The notes beneath the pieces were generated by a model. It had not been told where the DNA came from. It saw only the letters and a list, made by a program, of their open reading frames with translations, and did not search any database. The position numbers and the translations under genes are program-made. DNA of 64,000 bases from Synechococcus sp. BO 8801 (GTDB lineage Bacteria; Cyanobacteriota; Cyanobacteriia; PCC-6307; Cyanobiaceae): NCBI RefSeq assembly GCF_002252675.1, contig NZ_NQKY01000015.1, positions 16,635-80,634 of the forward strand. Direction: 5' to 3'. Within the stretch, counting starts at the first letter, position 1; the number at the start of each line of letters is the position of its first letter. Of this stretch, positions 18,478 to 28,192 are shown one piece after another.

Positions 18478-18912
18478 ATGGCGCCATTCCCGAGCGAAAG
18501 CCCCCCCAGCCTGCGCCGCGAGGCGCGGGACCTGCTGCTGGTGGCTGCGGGGGCGGTGCCCGGCGCCCTGCTGCGCTGGCGCCTGGAGGACGTCGGCAAG
18601 GGCCTGGAGGGGGTGCCCACCGGGCTGATCGAAGCCGACCTGGTGGCCAATCTGCTCGGCACCTTCCTGATCGGTGTGATCGCCGGCCTGCACCCCCCCC
18701 GGCCCCGGCTGCTGCTGCTGGGCGGCATCGGCTTCTGCGGCTCGCTCACCACCTTCAGCAGCTGGATGCTGGAGATCAGCCTGGCGCTGCGGCGCGGACG
18801 CCCCGATGAGGCGCTCGCCGTGGTGCTGGTCAGCCTGCTGGGGGGCCTGGTGGTGGTGACGCTGGGGCTCGGGGTGGGCCGCTGGCTGGGGCGGTCGCGG
18901 CTCAGGCGCTGA
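18478..18912 (+). CDS. crcB: Fluoride channel CrcB/FluC, subunit 2
   Basis: 144 residues, four helices with GAVPGALLRWRL, VANLLGTFLIG and GFCGSLTTFSSW. Charges are on the N-terminus (LRREARD), loop 2 (HPPRPR) and the C-terminus ([11 protein letters not shown]), predicting both termini inside. It is therefore likely the oppositely oriented partner of the preceding CrcB in a heterodimer. It starts nine bases after that gene. Its last 11 bases overlap the end of the convergent HD-domain gene. Confidence 0.9.
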   Translation: MAPFPSESPPSLRREARDLLLVAAGAVPGALLRWRLEDVGKGLEGVPTGLIEADLVANLLGTFLIGVIAGLHPPRPRLLLLGGIGFCGSLTTFSSWMLEISLALRRGRPDEALAVVLVSLLGGLVVVTLGLGVGRWLGRSRLRR

Positions 18913-20992
18913 AGGCCTTGCGGGGGGGGATGGGGTAGGGAATACGGCGGTGGCGCATGCGCTTCCAGACCCGCACGAAGGCGCGGATCACCAGCTCCAG
19001 CTCCGCCCGCGAGATGCCGCTGCCGTCGAGCTGGCCGTCGTTCTGGCGGGCCTCCACCAGCCGCCGGACCATCGCCCGGGCCTCGGCTTCGGTGGTGCCC
19101 GGCGGCAGGGAGCGCAGGGCGGCCTCACAGCCGTCGGCCAGCATCAGAATCGCCGTCTCCCGGCTGCGGGGCGCCGGACCGCGGTAGCGGAACTGCTCCT
19201 CCCGCACCGAAGGGTCCCGTTCCTTGGCCTGGTGGAGGAAGTAGCCCATCTTCAGCCGGCCCTGGTGCTCGGGGATGAAATCCGCCAGGGGGCGGGGAAG
19301 CCGGTAGCGACGGGCCAGCTTCAGCCCCTCGTCGACGTGGGCCTGGAGGATGGCGGCACTGGCGAAGGGATCGTCGAGTTCGTCGTGGGGGTTGGCGCCG
19401 TGCTCCTGGTTCTCGATGAACCACTGGGGCCCGTGCAGCTTGCCGACATCGTGGTAGAGGGCACCGGTGCGGATCAGGTCCACATCACCCTGGATGGCGC
19501 GGGCGCCCTCCTCGGCCAGGCCGCAGATCATCAGGGTGTGCTCGAAGGTGCCCGGCGCCTCCATCGACAACCGGCGCAGCAGGGGCCGCTCCAGATCGGC
19601 CAGCTCCATCAGCCGGGCCCGGGTGAGCAGGCCGAAGAAGCTTTCCACCAGCGGCGCCAGCAGCAGGCCTCCCATCAGCAGGCCCGCCACCAGCAGGGCC
19701 TCCTGCAGCAGATCGGTGCTGCTGAACAACCCCTGGGAGGCCTCGAGGCTGCCCAGGTGGAAGAGCTGGATCAGCAGCCACTGCAGCAGCACGGCCCCGA
19801 TGGGCAGCAACAGGGCCAGCTGCAGCAGCTGGGCCCGGTTGCGCTGCCGTCCCGCCAGCACCGCCGCGATCGCGGCCACCAGGGCCGCCACCCCCAGCTG
19901 GGGAACCAGCAGGCCCTCGACAGGCACCGGCCAGAGCATGGCGGCCACAGCCAGCCAGGCCAGGCCGGCGGCCGTACCCAGCCCCTGGGAGAGCAGCAGG
20001 GTGGGGGGAACCAGCAGGGCCAGGGGGCTGACCTGGCTGCCGAGCCAGAGCTTGCACCCCTGCACCAGCACCAGCATCGCCAGGGCCAGCAGGGCCTGGC
20101 GGGGTTCGAGGCTGGCGCGCCAGCGGCGCATCACCAGCAGCAGCACCCCGCAGGCGGCCAGGGCCTCACTGAAGCGTCCCAGCCAGGCCAGGGGGCGGGG
20201 GCGATGGTTGACCAGATCGAAATGCTCCAGCACGTCGAAGGCCTGGGGGCTGATCGGTTCCCCCTGCCGGGTGATCAGGTCGTTCTTACGCACCCGGATC
20301 GTGGGCAGCCCCTGGCGGGTGAGCAGGTCCTCGATGCGGCGCTGGCTGAGGAAGCTGTCGCCGCGGAGGTTGGTGCGGCCCTGGAGGCTGGCGGCCAGCA
20401 GGCGGCTGCCCAGGCTGCGGGCGGGGGGGGAAAGGTCCTGCAGCTGCAGCTCCGCGGCCGTGAGCAGCTGGCCCTCGGAGAGGCTGGCCACGACACCCTG
20501 GCTGAGCATGCGCTGCTGGGCCCGTCGCAGGGAGACCTTCCAGCGCATCAGGTCGGGGGGCGTCAGCCCCGTCAGCCAGCGGCGCTCCTCTTCGGTGAGA
20601 TTGAGGGAATCGGGCCGGGGCTGGTCGTCGGCCACCGTCTGGCGCACCCGCTGCAGCCGCAGCTCCAGCTGCTGCACCAGGGCCTCACTGGCCTGGGGGT
20701 CGACCACCTGGATCTGGCTGCGGGGCAGCATCTGGCTGCGGCGCTGCTCCAGGTCGGTGCTGTCGATCACCGTGGCATCGCTCGGGGCCCGGGCCGTGAA
20801 CGGGGCCGGCATGCCGGGACGCAGGTTCGGCTCCACCAGCCAGGGCCAGCTGGAGAGAAGCGCCACCAGCAGACAGAGCAGAAGCACGAGCAGACCGCCC
20901 CCGGGGCGCCAGGCCACCAGGGCCTGGCGGGGACGCTCGAGCCGCAGCAAGTGGCGCCACAGTCCCCTGATCCGCCGCAGCCCGAATCTCAT
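18902..20992 (-). CDS. 7TM-HD family phosphohydrolase (PgpH/YqfF type)
   Basis: 696 residues: an N-terminal membrane anchor, a large extracytoplasmic 7TMR-HDED domain (about residues 55-270), seven membrane helices (about 280-460) and a C-terminal cytoplasmic HD domain. The HD domain has [18 protein letters not shown], the metal-binding HD in [16 protein letters not shown], and IPEHQG. PgpH-type proteins hydrolyse cyclic di-AMP and so influence potassium and osmotic balance. It ends overlapping crcB by 11 bases, tail to tail. The N-terminus [14 protein letters not shown] is short and basic, as expected before the first helix. Confidence 0.88.
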   Translation of the reverse strand: MRFGLRRIRGLWRHLLRLERPRQALVAWRPGGGLLVLLLCLLVALLSSWPWLVEPNLRPGMPAPFTARAPSDATVIDSTDLEQRRSQMLPRSQIQVVDPQASEALVQQLELRLQRVRQTVADDQPRPDSLNLTEEERRWLTGLTPPDLMRWKVSLRRAQQRMLSQGVVASLSEGQLLTAAELQLQDLSPPARSLGSRLLAASLQGRTNLRGDSFLSQRRIEDLLTRQGLPTIRVRKNDLITRQGEPISPQAFDVLEHFDLVNHRPRPLAWLGRFSEALAACGVLLLVMRRWRASLEPRQALLALAMLVLVQGCKLWLGSQVSPLALLVPPTLLLSQGLGTAAGLAWLAVAAMLWPVPVEGLLVPQLGVAALVAAIAAVLAGRQRNRAQLLQLALLLPIGAVLLQWLLIQLFHLGSLEASQGLFSSTDLLQEALLVAGLLMGGLLLAPLVESFFGLLTRARLMELADLERPLLRRLSMEAPGTFEHTLMICGLAEEGARAIQGDVDLIRTGALYHDVGKLHGPQWFIENQEHGANPHDELDDPFASAAILQAHVDEGLKLARRYRLPRPLADFIPEHQGRLKMGYFLHQAKERDPSVREEQFRYRGPAPRSRETAILMLADGCEAALRSLPPGTTEAEARAMVRRLVEARQNDGQLDGSGISRAELELVIRAFVRVWKRMRHRRIPYPIPPRKAFSA

Positions 20993-21072
20993 CGGTCCAG
21001 GCTAGCCAACGGTTGAGGGTCCCCCTCCGGGTGGCTTCGGTGCATGCTGGGGTTCGGCAACGCACCCCCCCG

Positions 21073-21954
21073 ATGGCCACCCTTCTTGATGGCAGGCGAC
21101 TGGCGGCGGTGATCGAAGGGCGGCTGCACGCCGTGGTCGCCGATGGGCTGGCGGTGGCGGGACGGCCCCCCGGCCTGGCGGTGCTGCGGGTGGGGGATGA
21201 CCCCGCCAGCGGCGTCTACGTAGCCAACAAGGAGAAGGCCTGCCGCCGCGTCGGCATCAGCAGCCATGGCGGCCATCTGGCGGCGGACACCCCGGCGGAG
21301 GAGGTGCTGGCCCTGATCGCGCGCCTCAACGCCGACCCGACGGTCGACGGCATCCTGCTGCAGCTGCCCCTGCCGCAGGGCCTGGACGAGGGGCCGCTGC
21401 TGGCGGCGATCGACCCGGACAAGGACGCCGATGGTCTGCACACCCTCAACCTGGGTCGCCTGCTCAAGGGGGAGCGGGGTCCGCGCAGCTGCACGCCGGC
21501 CGGGGTGATGGCCCTGCTGCGCAGCGCCGACGTGCCGATCGCCGGCGCCCAGGCCGTGGTGGTCGGCCGCAGCATCCTGGTGGGCAAGCCGATGGCCCTG
21601 ATGCTCCAGGCCGCCGATGCCACCGTCACCATGGCCCATTCGCGCACCCATCACCTCGACGAGGTGACCCGGGAGGCCGAGATCCTGGTGGTGGCGGCCG
21701 GTCGCCCGCGGCTGATCGGCGCCCGGCACATCCGGCCTGGGGCGGTGGTGGTGGATGTGGGCATCCACCGGCTGGAGGGCAGGCTCTGCGGCGATGTGGA
21801 CTACGAGGCGGTCGAACCGCTGGTGGCGGCGATCACGCCGGTGCCCGGTGGGGTGGGGCCGATGACGGTGGCGATGCTGCTGGTCAACACCGTGCTGGCC
21901 TGGTGCGAGCGCCACGGGATCGACACAACGGACCTGGCGGATCTGCGCCCCTGA
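21073..21954 (+). CDS. folD: Methylenetetrahydrofolate dehydrogenase/cyclohydrolase
   Basis: 293 residues. This bifunctional cytosolic enzyme interconverts 5,10-methylene-, methenyl- and 10-formyl-tetrahydrofolate with NADP. Diagnostic motifs are [17 protein letters not shown] with the catalytic lysine, [33 protein letters not shown] and the C-terminal [14 protein letters not shown]. The ATG at 21073 matches the normal length; an upstream extension of the frame is not used. It is divergent from the HD-domain gene with 80 bases between starts. Confidence 0.95.
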   Translation: MATLLDGRRLAAVIEGRLHAVVADGLAVAGRPPGLAVLRVGDDPASGVYVANKEKACRRVGISSHGGHLAADTPAEEVLALIARLNADPTVDGILLQLPLPQGLDEGPLLAAIDPDKDADGLHTLNLGRLLKGERGPRSCTPAGVMALLRSADVPIAGAQAVVVGRSILVGKPMALMLQAADATVTMAHSRTHHLDEVTREAEILVVAAGRPRLIGARHIRPGAVVVDVGIHRLEGRLCGDVDYEAVEPLVAAITPVPGGVGPMTVAMLLVNTVLAWCERHGIDTTDLADLRP

Positions 21955-21990
21955 GGCCCGCCTGGGACGCCCCCCGGACGGCAGCGCCGC

Positions 21991-22203
21991 TCAGGGCCGG
22001 GGCGCCGTGGTGCGGGTGGCGTCGTGGGGTTCGCCGGAGCCGATCAGCAGGGGTACGGCCACGCCGATGCGGACCAGACCCGACGCCAGCAGCAGACCGG
22101 CCAGCAGGACGGCGGCGAGGCTGCCGCAGATCACTGGCACCAGGTCCGGCTCGCTGTTCAGGGGGGCCTGCATCGCGCGCTGAGACGTGACTGCATCCAG
22201 CAT
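21991..22203 (-). CDS. Small single-pass membrane protein, unknown
   Basis: About 70 residues from ATG 22203 (ATG 22173 also possible), not recognised. It contains one hydrophobic stretch ([21 protein letters not shown]) that may continue as a second short helix, then a polar tail rich in Thr and Pro. It lies in the gap between folD and crtE on the opposite strand. Existence is inferred from the membrane-like composition and the lack of another explanation for the gap. Confidence 0.4.
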   Translation of the reverse strand: MLDAVTSQRAMQAPLNSEPDLVPVICGSLAAVLLAGLLLASGLVRIGVAVPLLIGSGEPHDATRTTAPRP

Positions 22204-22333
22204 GGCGGCGCTGGGGTTCCCGGACCGCACGCCTTCACCGGCCTTCACCGAAGGGTTCGTATCGTGTCGAAACATCAAGGTGGCGGCGCCCGGCCCGTGG
22301 CCTGAGAGAATCCGCGCCAACCCTCAGGACCCC

Positions 22334-23236
22334 ATGACCCCGGCGGTGAGCACGGCCTTCGACTTCACCGCCTACCTGGAGGCGGCCCGCTGGCGCGTGG
22401 AGGCCGCCCTGGACAGCTCCCTGGGACCCGAGCGTCCGGAGTCGCTGCGGGAGGCGATGCGCTACTCCCTGCTGGCGGGCGGCAAGCGGCTGCGGCCGAT
22501 CCTCACCCTGGCGGCCTGTGAGCTGGCGGGCGGCGATGCCGATCTGGCCATGCCCACGGCGGTGGCGATGGAGATGATCCACACCATGTCGCTCATCCAT
22601 GACGACCTGCCCGCCATGGACAACGACGACCTGCGCCGCGGCCGGCCCACCAACCACAAGGTGTACGGCGAGGCCAAGGCCATCCTGGCCGGCGATGCCC
22701 TGCTGACTCGCGCCTTCGAGATGGTGGCCCTGCGCAGCCCGGGGGTGCCTCCCGAACGGCTGCTCCAGGTGGTGGGCGAGCTGTCCCTGGCCTCCGGCGC
22801 CCCCGGCCTGGTGGGCGGCCAGGTGGTGGACCTGGAGTGCGAGGCCCGCCAGGTGGATCTCGACACCCTCGAATACATCCATCTCCACAAGACCGGCGCC
22901 CTGCTGCGGGCCTGCGTGATCTCCGGCGCCCTGGTCGCCGGGGCCTCCGAGGAGCTGCTGACGGCCCTGCGCACCTACGCCCGCGGCATCGGCCTGGCCT
23001 TCCAGATCATCGACGACATCCTTGATGTCACCGCCAGCAGCGACGTGCTGGGCAAGACGGCGGGCAAGGACCTGGCCGCCGACAAGACCACCTACCCGAA
23101 ACTGCTGGGCCTGGAGGAGTCCCGCCGGCGCGCCGATGCGCTGGTGAGCGAAGCCAAGGCGGTGCTGGAGCCCTGGAGCGCCAAGGCCGCCCCCCTGCTG
23201 GCCCTGGCCGACTACATCACCAGTCGCGACCGATGA
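22334..23236 (+). CDS. crtE: Geranylgeranyl diphosphate synthase
   Basis: 300 residues. This soluble prenyltransferase makes GGPP for carotenoids, the chlorophyll phytyl tail and quinones. Both Asp-rich motifs are present: [10 protein letters not shown] (from Asp90) and FQIIDDILD (Asp227, 228, 231), with GGKRLRP upstream. The residues before the first motif fit a short-chain (C15-C20) enzyme. The ATG at 22334 is chosen because the longer frame would run antisense over the small membrane gene. Its stop overlaps the start of the DUF212 gene. Confidence 0.93.
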   Translation: MTPAVSTAFDFTAYLEAARWRVEAALDSSLGPERPESLREAMRYSLLAGGKRLRPILTLAACELAGGDADLAMPTAVAMEMIHTMSLIHDDLPAMDNDDLRRGRPTNHKVYGEAKAILAGDALLTRAFEMVALRSPGVPPERLLQVVGELSLASGAPGLVGGQVVDLECEARQVDLDTLEYIHLHKTGALLRACVISGALVAGASEELLTALRTYARGIGLAFQIIDDILDVTASSDVLGKTAGKDLAADKTTYPKLLGLEESRRRADALVSEAKAVLEPWSAKAAPLLALADYITSRDR

Positions 23237-23778
23237 GCGAAGCCATCGGCGCACTCAATGCCCTGGGCGAGCTGCTGGCCAACGGCGTGCTCGCCTGGGG
23301 CCTGGCCGCCTGCGGCGTGGCCCAGCTCTCCAAGCTGCTGATTGAGCTGGTGGTGCACCGCCGCTGGCGCCCGGCGGTGCTGATCGAGACGGGCGGCATG
23401 CCGTCGAGCCACTCCTCCCTGATGACGGGCACCGCCGCGGGCCTGGGCTGGGAGCTGGGATTCGCCGATCCCCTGTTCGCCCTGGCGGCTGTGCTCTGCT
23501 TCGTCGTGCTCTACGACGCCAGCGGTGTGCGGCGGGCCGCCGGACTGACGGCCCAGCGGGTGAACGGACTCCCCGACGGTCTCTGGGACACCCTTCCCCA
23601 GGACGGCCCGCCGGAGGGGGCTCCGGTGCTGCGCCCCCTGAAGGAGAACCTCGGCCACACCCGCGCGGAGGTGCTGGTGGGCAGCCTGATCGGGCCCCTG
23701 GTGGCGCTGCCGGGCCTGGCCCTGCTCGGCTCGCCGCTGCAGATCGCCCAGGGCGCCGGCTGGCTGCCGCTGGGGTGA
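23233..23778 (+). CDS. Divergent PAP2/DUF212 family membrane protein
   Basis: 181 residues with three to four hydrophobic segments and the hallmark [13 protein letters not shown], a relic of the acid phosphatase/vanadium haloperoxidase active site. DUF212 proteins occur in plants and cyanobacteria; a role in isoprenoid or lipid phosphate handling is often suggested, and the tight coupling to crtE (ATGA overlap) fits that, but it is not proven. Its stop overlaps the GTG start of the helicase gene. Confidence 0.85.
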   Translation: MSEAIGALNALGELLANGVLAWGLAACGVAQLSKLLIELVVHRRWRPAVLIETGGMPSSHSSLMTGTAAGLGWELGFADPLFALAAVLCFVVLYDASGVRRAAGLTAQRVNGLPDGLWDTLPQDGPPEGAPVLRPLKENLGHTRAEVLVGSLIGPLVALPGLALLGSPLQIAQGAGWLPLG

Positions 23779-25235
23779 GCGATCACGACGGCCTGAGCGA
23801 CGACCAGCAGCAGGCGGCCGCCGCCTTCGCCGACTGGCTCGGGGCCCCGGCCGACGGGGTGCCCTTCGTGCTGGAGGGCTACGCCGGCACCGGCAAGACC
23901 TTCCTGTCGATGCGGTTCCTGGCCCAGGCGGAGCGGGCCGGTCTCTGCTGGACCGTGGTCGCCCCCACCCACAAGGCGGTGGGCGTGCTGCGCCACCACC
24001 TCGCCCTGGCGGGTCTGCACCCCACCTGGTACCCCTCCACCATCCACCGCCTGCTGCGGCTCAAGCTGAAGCGGCAGGGGGACCGGGAGCGCTGCGAGGA
24101 GACGCTCCAGACCGCCCTGGCGCTGGAGAACCTCGGGCTGGTGCTGATCGATGAGGCCTCGATGGTGGATGGCGGCCTGCTGGAGATCACCCTGCGCTGC
24201 GCCCAGGCCTACCGCACCCGGCTGGTGTTCGTGGGGGATCCGGCCCAGCTGCCGCCGGTGGGGGAGGAGCGCAGTCCGGTGTTCGCCCTCGGGCGGGCCC
24301 GGCGGGTGGCCCTGACCCACGTGGTCCGCCACGGGGGCCCGGTGCTGCGCCTGGCCCGCGGCCTGCGGGAAGGGGCCCTGCCCTGCCGCCGGCCGCCGCT
24401 GCTGGATCCGGTGCGCACCACCGAGGGCCGGGTGTCGCTGCTGGGGCGGACCGACTGGCTGGCGGCCGCCCAGGAAGGCCTGCGCCGCAGCGCCGAAGCC
24501 GATGATCCCGACCTGGCCCGGATCCTCTGCTACACCAACCGCTCCCTGGAGCGGCTGGTGCCGATCGCCCGCCGCGCCCTGCACGGCGCCATGGCCGACC
24601 AGCTGCCGGTGCTCCCCGGAGAGGTGCTCATCACCCGCACGGCCGTGATGGCGCCGGCCTGCCGGGAGGGGGACGCCGCCGCCGAGGAGCCGGACCTGCT
24701 GCTGGGCAGCAACCGGGAGCTGGTGGTGCGGGACGTGCGGCCCGACCGCTGCGATCTGGCCGAGTTCGGGGTGGATGCCTGCCACGGCCCTGCGGTGATC
24801 GACACCCTCAACGCCACCGTGGAGTCGGGGGAGGCCCAGCTCAACCTGCGCCTGCTGCCGCCGATCGGCAGCGCGGCGCGGGCCTGCCTGGATGGGGTGC
24901 TGGAGCGGCTGCGGCTGCAGGCCAGGGAGGCGGGCCAGAAGGACGGCAAGGCCCTCTGGCGCCGCTTCTTCCTGGTGCGCGACGCCTTCGCCTCCCTCGG
25001 ACCGGCGGCCGTGCTCACCGTCCATCGCAGCCAGGGCAGCACCTTCGGCGAGGTGTTCATCGACGAGGACGTCTTCTGGCCCCGGGACCTGCCGCTGCGC
25101 CAGCGGCTGGTCTACGTGGCGGTGAGCCGGGCCAGCCAGGCGGTGACCCTGATGGCGGGGGCCGCAGACCCCGGCGAGCGGGAGCGCTGGGACCGCTGGC
25201 TGCGGGACACCGGCGGCAACGCCGCCGACGCCTGA
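23775..25235 (+). CDS. RecD-like superfamily 1 DNA helicase
   Basis: 486 residues with superfamily 1 helicase motifs: Walker A GYAGTGKTF near residue 35, VAPTHKAVGVL (Ia), LVLIDEASMVD (II), VFVGDPAQLPPVGE (III), and in the C-terminal UvrD-like domain VLTVHRSQGSTFGEVF and VYVAVSRASQAV. It lacks the long N-terminal domain of RecD2 and any nuclease domain. A role in DNA repair or recombination is inferred. It starts at a GTG that overlaps the DUF212 stop by four bases. Confidence 0.88.
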   Translation: MSDHDGLSDDQQQAAAAFADWLGAPADGVPFVLEGYAGTGKTFLSMRFLAQAERAGLCWTVVAPTHKAVGVLRHHLALAGLHPTWYPSTIHRLLRLKLKRQGDRERCEETLQTALALENLGLVLIDEASMVDGGLLEITLRCAQAYRTRLVFVGDPAQLPPVGEERSPVFALGRARRVALTHVVRHGGPVLRLARGLREGALPCRRPPLLDPVRTTEGRVSLLGRTDWLAAAQEGLRRSAEADDPDLARILCYTNRSLERLVPIARRALHGAMADQLPVLPGEVLITRTAVMAPACREGDAAAEEPDLLLGSNRELVVRDVRPDRCDLAEFGVDACHGPAVIDTLNATVESGEAQLNLRLLPPIGSAARACLDGVLERLRLQAREAGQKDGKALWRRFFLVRDAFASLGPAAVLTVHRSQGSTFGEVFIDEDVFWPRDLPLRQRLVYVAVSRASQAVTLMAGAADPGERERWDRWLRDTGGNAADA

Positions 25236-25316
25236 AGCGGAGGGGGACCGGTGCGTGCGCAAAAGGGACCGACCCGTTACCCTCATCACTACCGACTCGT
25301 GCTGGGCGCCTGATTC

Positions 25317-25667
25317 GTGCTGGAATCCCGTCCCCCGTCCGCGACCCCCGGCATGGCGCTTCCCCAGGCGGGACCGATGGCCATGATCGCCACCACCCCG
25401 GCCACGGACGGGCAGGCGGTCGGCACCAGAGCCGCCGGCGGATCCGGCGGCGGTGAACTGCTGACGGATGTGGGGGCCCTGGCGATCGCTGCGGCCCTGG
25501 TCGGCTTGGTCGTGCTGGTGCGGCGCTGGCTGATGCTGCGCTCCCGCCAGCCCCTGCCTGGCCTGCCGAAGGAGCGGGTGCTGCCCCTCTCCCGCCACGG
25601 CGCCCTGCACGACCCCAAGTATCTGGGCCGGATCCTGGAGGCCGAGGAGCCACCGACGGGCCCCTGA
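25317..25667 (+). CDS. Small membrane-anchored protein, unknown
   Basis: Up to 116 residues from GTG 25317; ATG 25353 or 25377 would give a shorter form. Not recognised. A low-complexity Gly/Ala/Thr N-terminus precedes one membrane helix (VGALAIAAALVGLVVLVRRW). A basic cytoplasmic tail follows with PLSRHGALHDPKYLGRILE, which looks like a conserved protein segment rather than random GC-rich sequence. It ends four bases before the convergent GAP-family gene. Confidence 0.5.
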   Translation: MLESRPPSATPGMALPQAGPMAMIATTPATDGQAVGTRAAGGSGGGELLTDVGALAIAAALVGLVVLVRRWLMLRSRQPLPGLPKERVLPLSRHGALHDPKYLGRILEAEEPPTGP

Positions 25668-25671
25668 GCAC

Positions 25672-26358
25672 TCACCCCGCCCGCAGGCCTTCCACCCCCT
25701 GCCAGCCGAGGTAGATCGCCAGGCCGAAGCAGATGGCCGCCACGATCAGTTCGGCGTTATCGAACAGCCAGAGCTTGCCCGCCTGGAGCACCGGCAGCAG
25801 CCGCTCCTGACCCACCAGCACCAGCCCCGCCAGGGGCAGCAGCAGCAGGGTGCCGGAGAACAGGCTGAAGACCGCCGTGGTCAGCACCTCCCGGGGCCGG
25901 CTCAGCCCGGCCTCCAGCAGGCTGGCGGCGGTGCGGGCATAGAGGAAAAGGTCGTCCGGGCTGGACACCTGCACGGCGGCGCTGAGGCCGAGCAGGAGCG
26001 GCAGGGGCAGGGCGCAGAAGCCGTCCAGCCGGCGGGTCCAGCCGGGGGGACCGCCCCCCTGGCGGCTGCTCAGCAGACCGTTGAGGCCCAGGGCCAGCAG
26101 ACCGCCCGCCCCCAGCAGGTCGAGGCCGGTGCGCTGGTCAGTGCCCCGCTCCATCGTGAGCAGCAGGCCGTGGCCCACGGTCAGCAGCAGGGCGATGGCC
26201 GCCGCGGAGGTGAGCAGCCAGCCGATCACGAACCAGCTGCCGCGGCGGAGCGGGCTGGGGCCCAGCAGGATCAGCAGCAGCAGGCCGATGTGCAGCGGAC
26301 TGAAGCTGATCGCCAGGCCGAATCCGAACAGTTCACTCCAGAGGCTGGGGGTCGGCAT
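25672..26358 (-). CDS. GAP/LysE-like family membrane protein
   Basis: 228 residues with six predicted helices. The N-terminal FGFGLAISFSPLHIGLLLLILLG pattern (split here as FSPLHIGLL then LILLG) and the internal SAAVQVSSPDDLFLYARTA repeat the Pro-containing motif of GAP (Sap) family proteins, distant relatives of LysE exporters. Some members move lipids or amino acids; no specific substrate can be assigned. It is the last gene of the leftward block, 40 bases after acyP. Confidence 0.75.
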   Translation of the reverse strand: MPTPSLWSELFGFGLAISFSPLHIGLLLLILLGPSPLRRGSWFVIGWLLTSAAAIALLLTVGHGLLLTMERGTDQRTGLDLLGAGGLLALGLNGLLSSRQGGGPPGWTRRLDGFCALPLPLLLGLSAAVQVSSPDDLFLYARTAASLLEAGLSRPREVLTTAVFSLFSGTLLLLPLAGLVLVGQERLLPVLQAGKLWLFDNAELIVAAICFGLAIYLGWQGVEGLRAG

Positions 26359-26398
26359 CCATGGGAGTCATGACGCCCCATTGTCCGGTGCTGGGGGT

Positions 26399-26683
26399 TC
26401 AGGTGCGGATCTCGAACCAGTCCGTGCCCGCCACGGCGACCTGGCCACTGGTGACGCCGCTCACCTGGGCGCCCTGGGGCCCCTTCTCGCACCAGAGACG
26501 CAGTTCCACCAGCCGGTCGGGCAGCCCCTCGGCCTCCACCTCCACCGACCCGTCAGGACGGTTGCGGACCCAGCCGCTGAGGCCGAGGTCGATGGCCTTC
26601 TGGCGGCAGCCCAGGCGGTATCCCACCCCCTGCACCTGACCACGGACGCTCATGCGCCAGCGCTCATGGGTGGTGGCGGTCAC
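26399..26683 (-). CDS. acyP: Acylphosphatase
   Basis: 94 residues, the usual size. It hydrolyses acyl phosphates such as 1,3-bisphosphoglycerate or carbamoyl phosphate. The signature VRGQVQGVGYR includes the phosphate-binding loop and Arg23, and GWVRNRPDGSVEVEAEG includes catalytic Asn41. The GTG at 26683 is chosen because it gives a normal N-terminus and overlaps the cobB stop as GTGA. A start at ATG 26653 would remove residues before the first strand, and the longer frame to 26851 would overlap cobB heavily. Confidence 0.88.
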   Translation of the reverse strand: MTATTHERWRMSVRGQVQGVGYRLGCRQKAIDLGLSGWVRNRPDGSVEVEAEGLPDRLVELRLWCEKGPQGAQVSGVTSGQVAVAGTDWFEIRT

Positions 26684-28155
26684 CCGGAGACTGGGTTGCA
26701 GGAAACGGCGTTCCTCGGCAGCGGCACGGCGCTGGCGGCGGATCTGGCCAGTCTCGAGGGAATCGCCGGGCATCCAGCCCAGTGGAGGTGCAGCCAGGTG
26801 GCGTGAACGGTCGGCGCGCTCCATCCTTCGATCCTCCCGGGTGATCCCCATCCTTTAAGTTGCCACAGGCTCTCGGCCTCTGCCAACACCTCTGCGCCCG
26901 AAGGCTGTGGCAGCAGCTGCCAGCGGTGGAACTCATGGCCGCAGAGGGATTCACCGCGACGCACCAGCAGTCCGTCGGCCACCGGTACGGCCTGGCGGTA
27001 GCCGAGGCTGAGGGGTCCCCGGCGGGCGCGGAAGGGGAGCAGGCCGGCCATGGGGTGGGGCAGGCCGTCCGGGTCCTCCAGCTCCCGGCCCAGCAGCAGA
27101 AGACCGCCGCATTCGGCCACGATCGGCAGGCCGGCCCGGGCGGCGGCCCGGAGGGATCCGAGGCTGCGGCGGCTGGCCGCCAGACGGGGGGCATGGAGTT
27201 CGGGGTAGCCGCCGGGCAGCAGCACCGCCCGGCAGTCCGGGGGGAGGGGATCGTCGGCCAGGGGGCTCCAGGGCACGGGGCTGAGGCCGCAGGCCTGGAG
27301 CAGCTCCTGGGCTTCCGGGTAGCGGAAGTGGAAGGCCGCATCGCTGGCGATCGCCACCGGCAGGCGGGTTCCGGCCCCGGCGGCTACCGAAGACCCGGCG
27401 GCCCCGGCGGGGGCCGGCTCCGGCGGGACCCGGTCGAGGCACCAGCGGATCGGATCGCGCCGTTCCGGCGCCGGCTCAGGCGGTGCCAGCAGCGGCCACA
27501 GCCGGTCCAGGTCGAGGTGCTCCTCAGCCAGGGCGGCCCAGATCTTCTGGCGCTCCCCCAGGTCGCCCAGCTCGCCCGGGGTGAGCAGGCCCAGGTGGCG
27601 GGAGGGCAGCTCCAGGCTGGGATGGCTGGGCAGCACCCCCAGCAGGGGCACCTCGATGGTGGCCAGGGCCTCGGCCAACAGCAGCCGGTGCCGTTCGCTG
27701 CCGACCCGGTTCAGCACCACCCCCGCCAGGCTCACCCGGGGCGGGCCGTGGTCGCGGAAGCCGCGCACCAGGGCCGCCAGGCTGCCGGCCTGGCGCGACG
27801 CCTCCACCACCAGCACCACCGGCAGCCCCAGCAGGGCCGCCACGGCGGCGGAACTGCCCTCACTGCCGGAGCCGCGGCCGTCGAACAGGCCCATCACCCC
27901 CTCCACCAGCACCCGTCCGGCCCGGCCGCCGTGCCAGCGGTAGCTGCGCCGCACCCACTCCTCGCCGCAGAGCAGGGGGTCGAGGTTGCGGCAGGGGCGG
28001 CCCGCCACCGCCCCCAGCAGCTGGGGGTCGAGGTAGTCGGGACCCACCTTGAAGGGCTGGATGGTCTCCCCCCGCGCCCGGGCCACGGCCGCCAGGCTGA
28101 GGCTCAGCAGGGTCTTGCCGCTGCCGCTGCAGGGGGCCGCGATCAGGCAGCTCAT
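26680..28155 (-). CDS. cobB: Cobyrinate a,c-diamide synthase
   Basis: 491 residues. It amidates the a and c side chains of cobyrinate (CbiA/CobB) in cobalamin or pseudocobalamin synthesis, using glutamine and ATP. The N-terminal dethiobiotin-synthetase-like domain has APCSGSGKTLLSL (residues 7-19) and VGPDYLDPQL; the C-terminal class I glutaminase domain has VLLPGGYPELH and the nucleophile cysteine in LPIVAECGGLLLLG. Picocyanobacteria commonly make the vitamin themselves. It overlaps acyP by four bases and follows opcA by 37 bases. Confidence 0.92.
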   Translation of the reverse strand: MSCLIAAPCSGSGKTLLSLSLAAVARARGETIQPFKVGPDYLDPQLLGAVAGRPCRNLDPLLCGEEWVRRSYRWHGGRAGRVLVEGVMGLFDGRGSGSEGSSAAVAALLGLPVVLVVEASRQAGSLAALVRGFRDHGPPRVSLAGVVLNRVGSERHRLLLAEALATIEVPLLGVLPSHPSLELPSRHLGLLTPGELGDLGERQKIWAALAEEHLDLDRLWPLLAPPEPAPERRDPIRWCLDRVPPEPAPAGAAGSSVAAGAGTRLPVAIASDAAFHFRYPEAQELLQACGLSPVPWSPLADDPLPPDCRAVLLPGGYPELHAPRLAASRRSLGSLRAAARAGLPIVAECGGLLLLGRELEDPDGLPHPMAGLLPFRARRGPLSLGYRQAVPVADGLLVRRGESLCGHEFHRWQLLPQPSGAEVLAEAESLWQLKGWGSPGRIEGWSAPTVHATWLHLHWAGCPAIPSRLARSAASAVPLPRNAVSCNPVSG

Positions 28156-28192
28156 GCGGTCGGCGGCATCGGCCGCTCCGGCGGAAGGTGCC

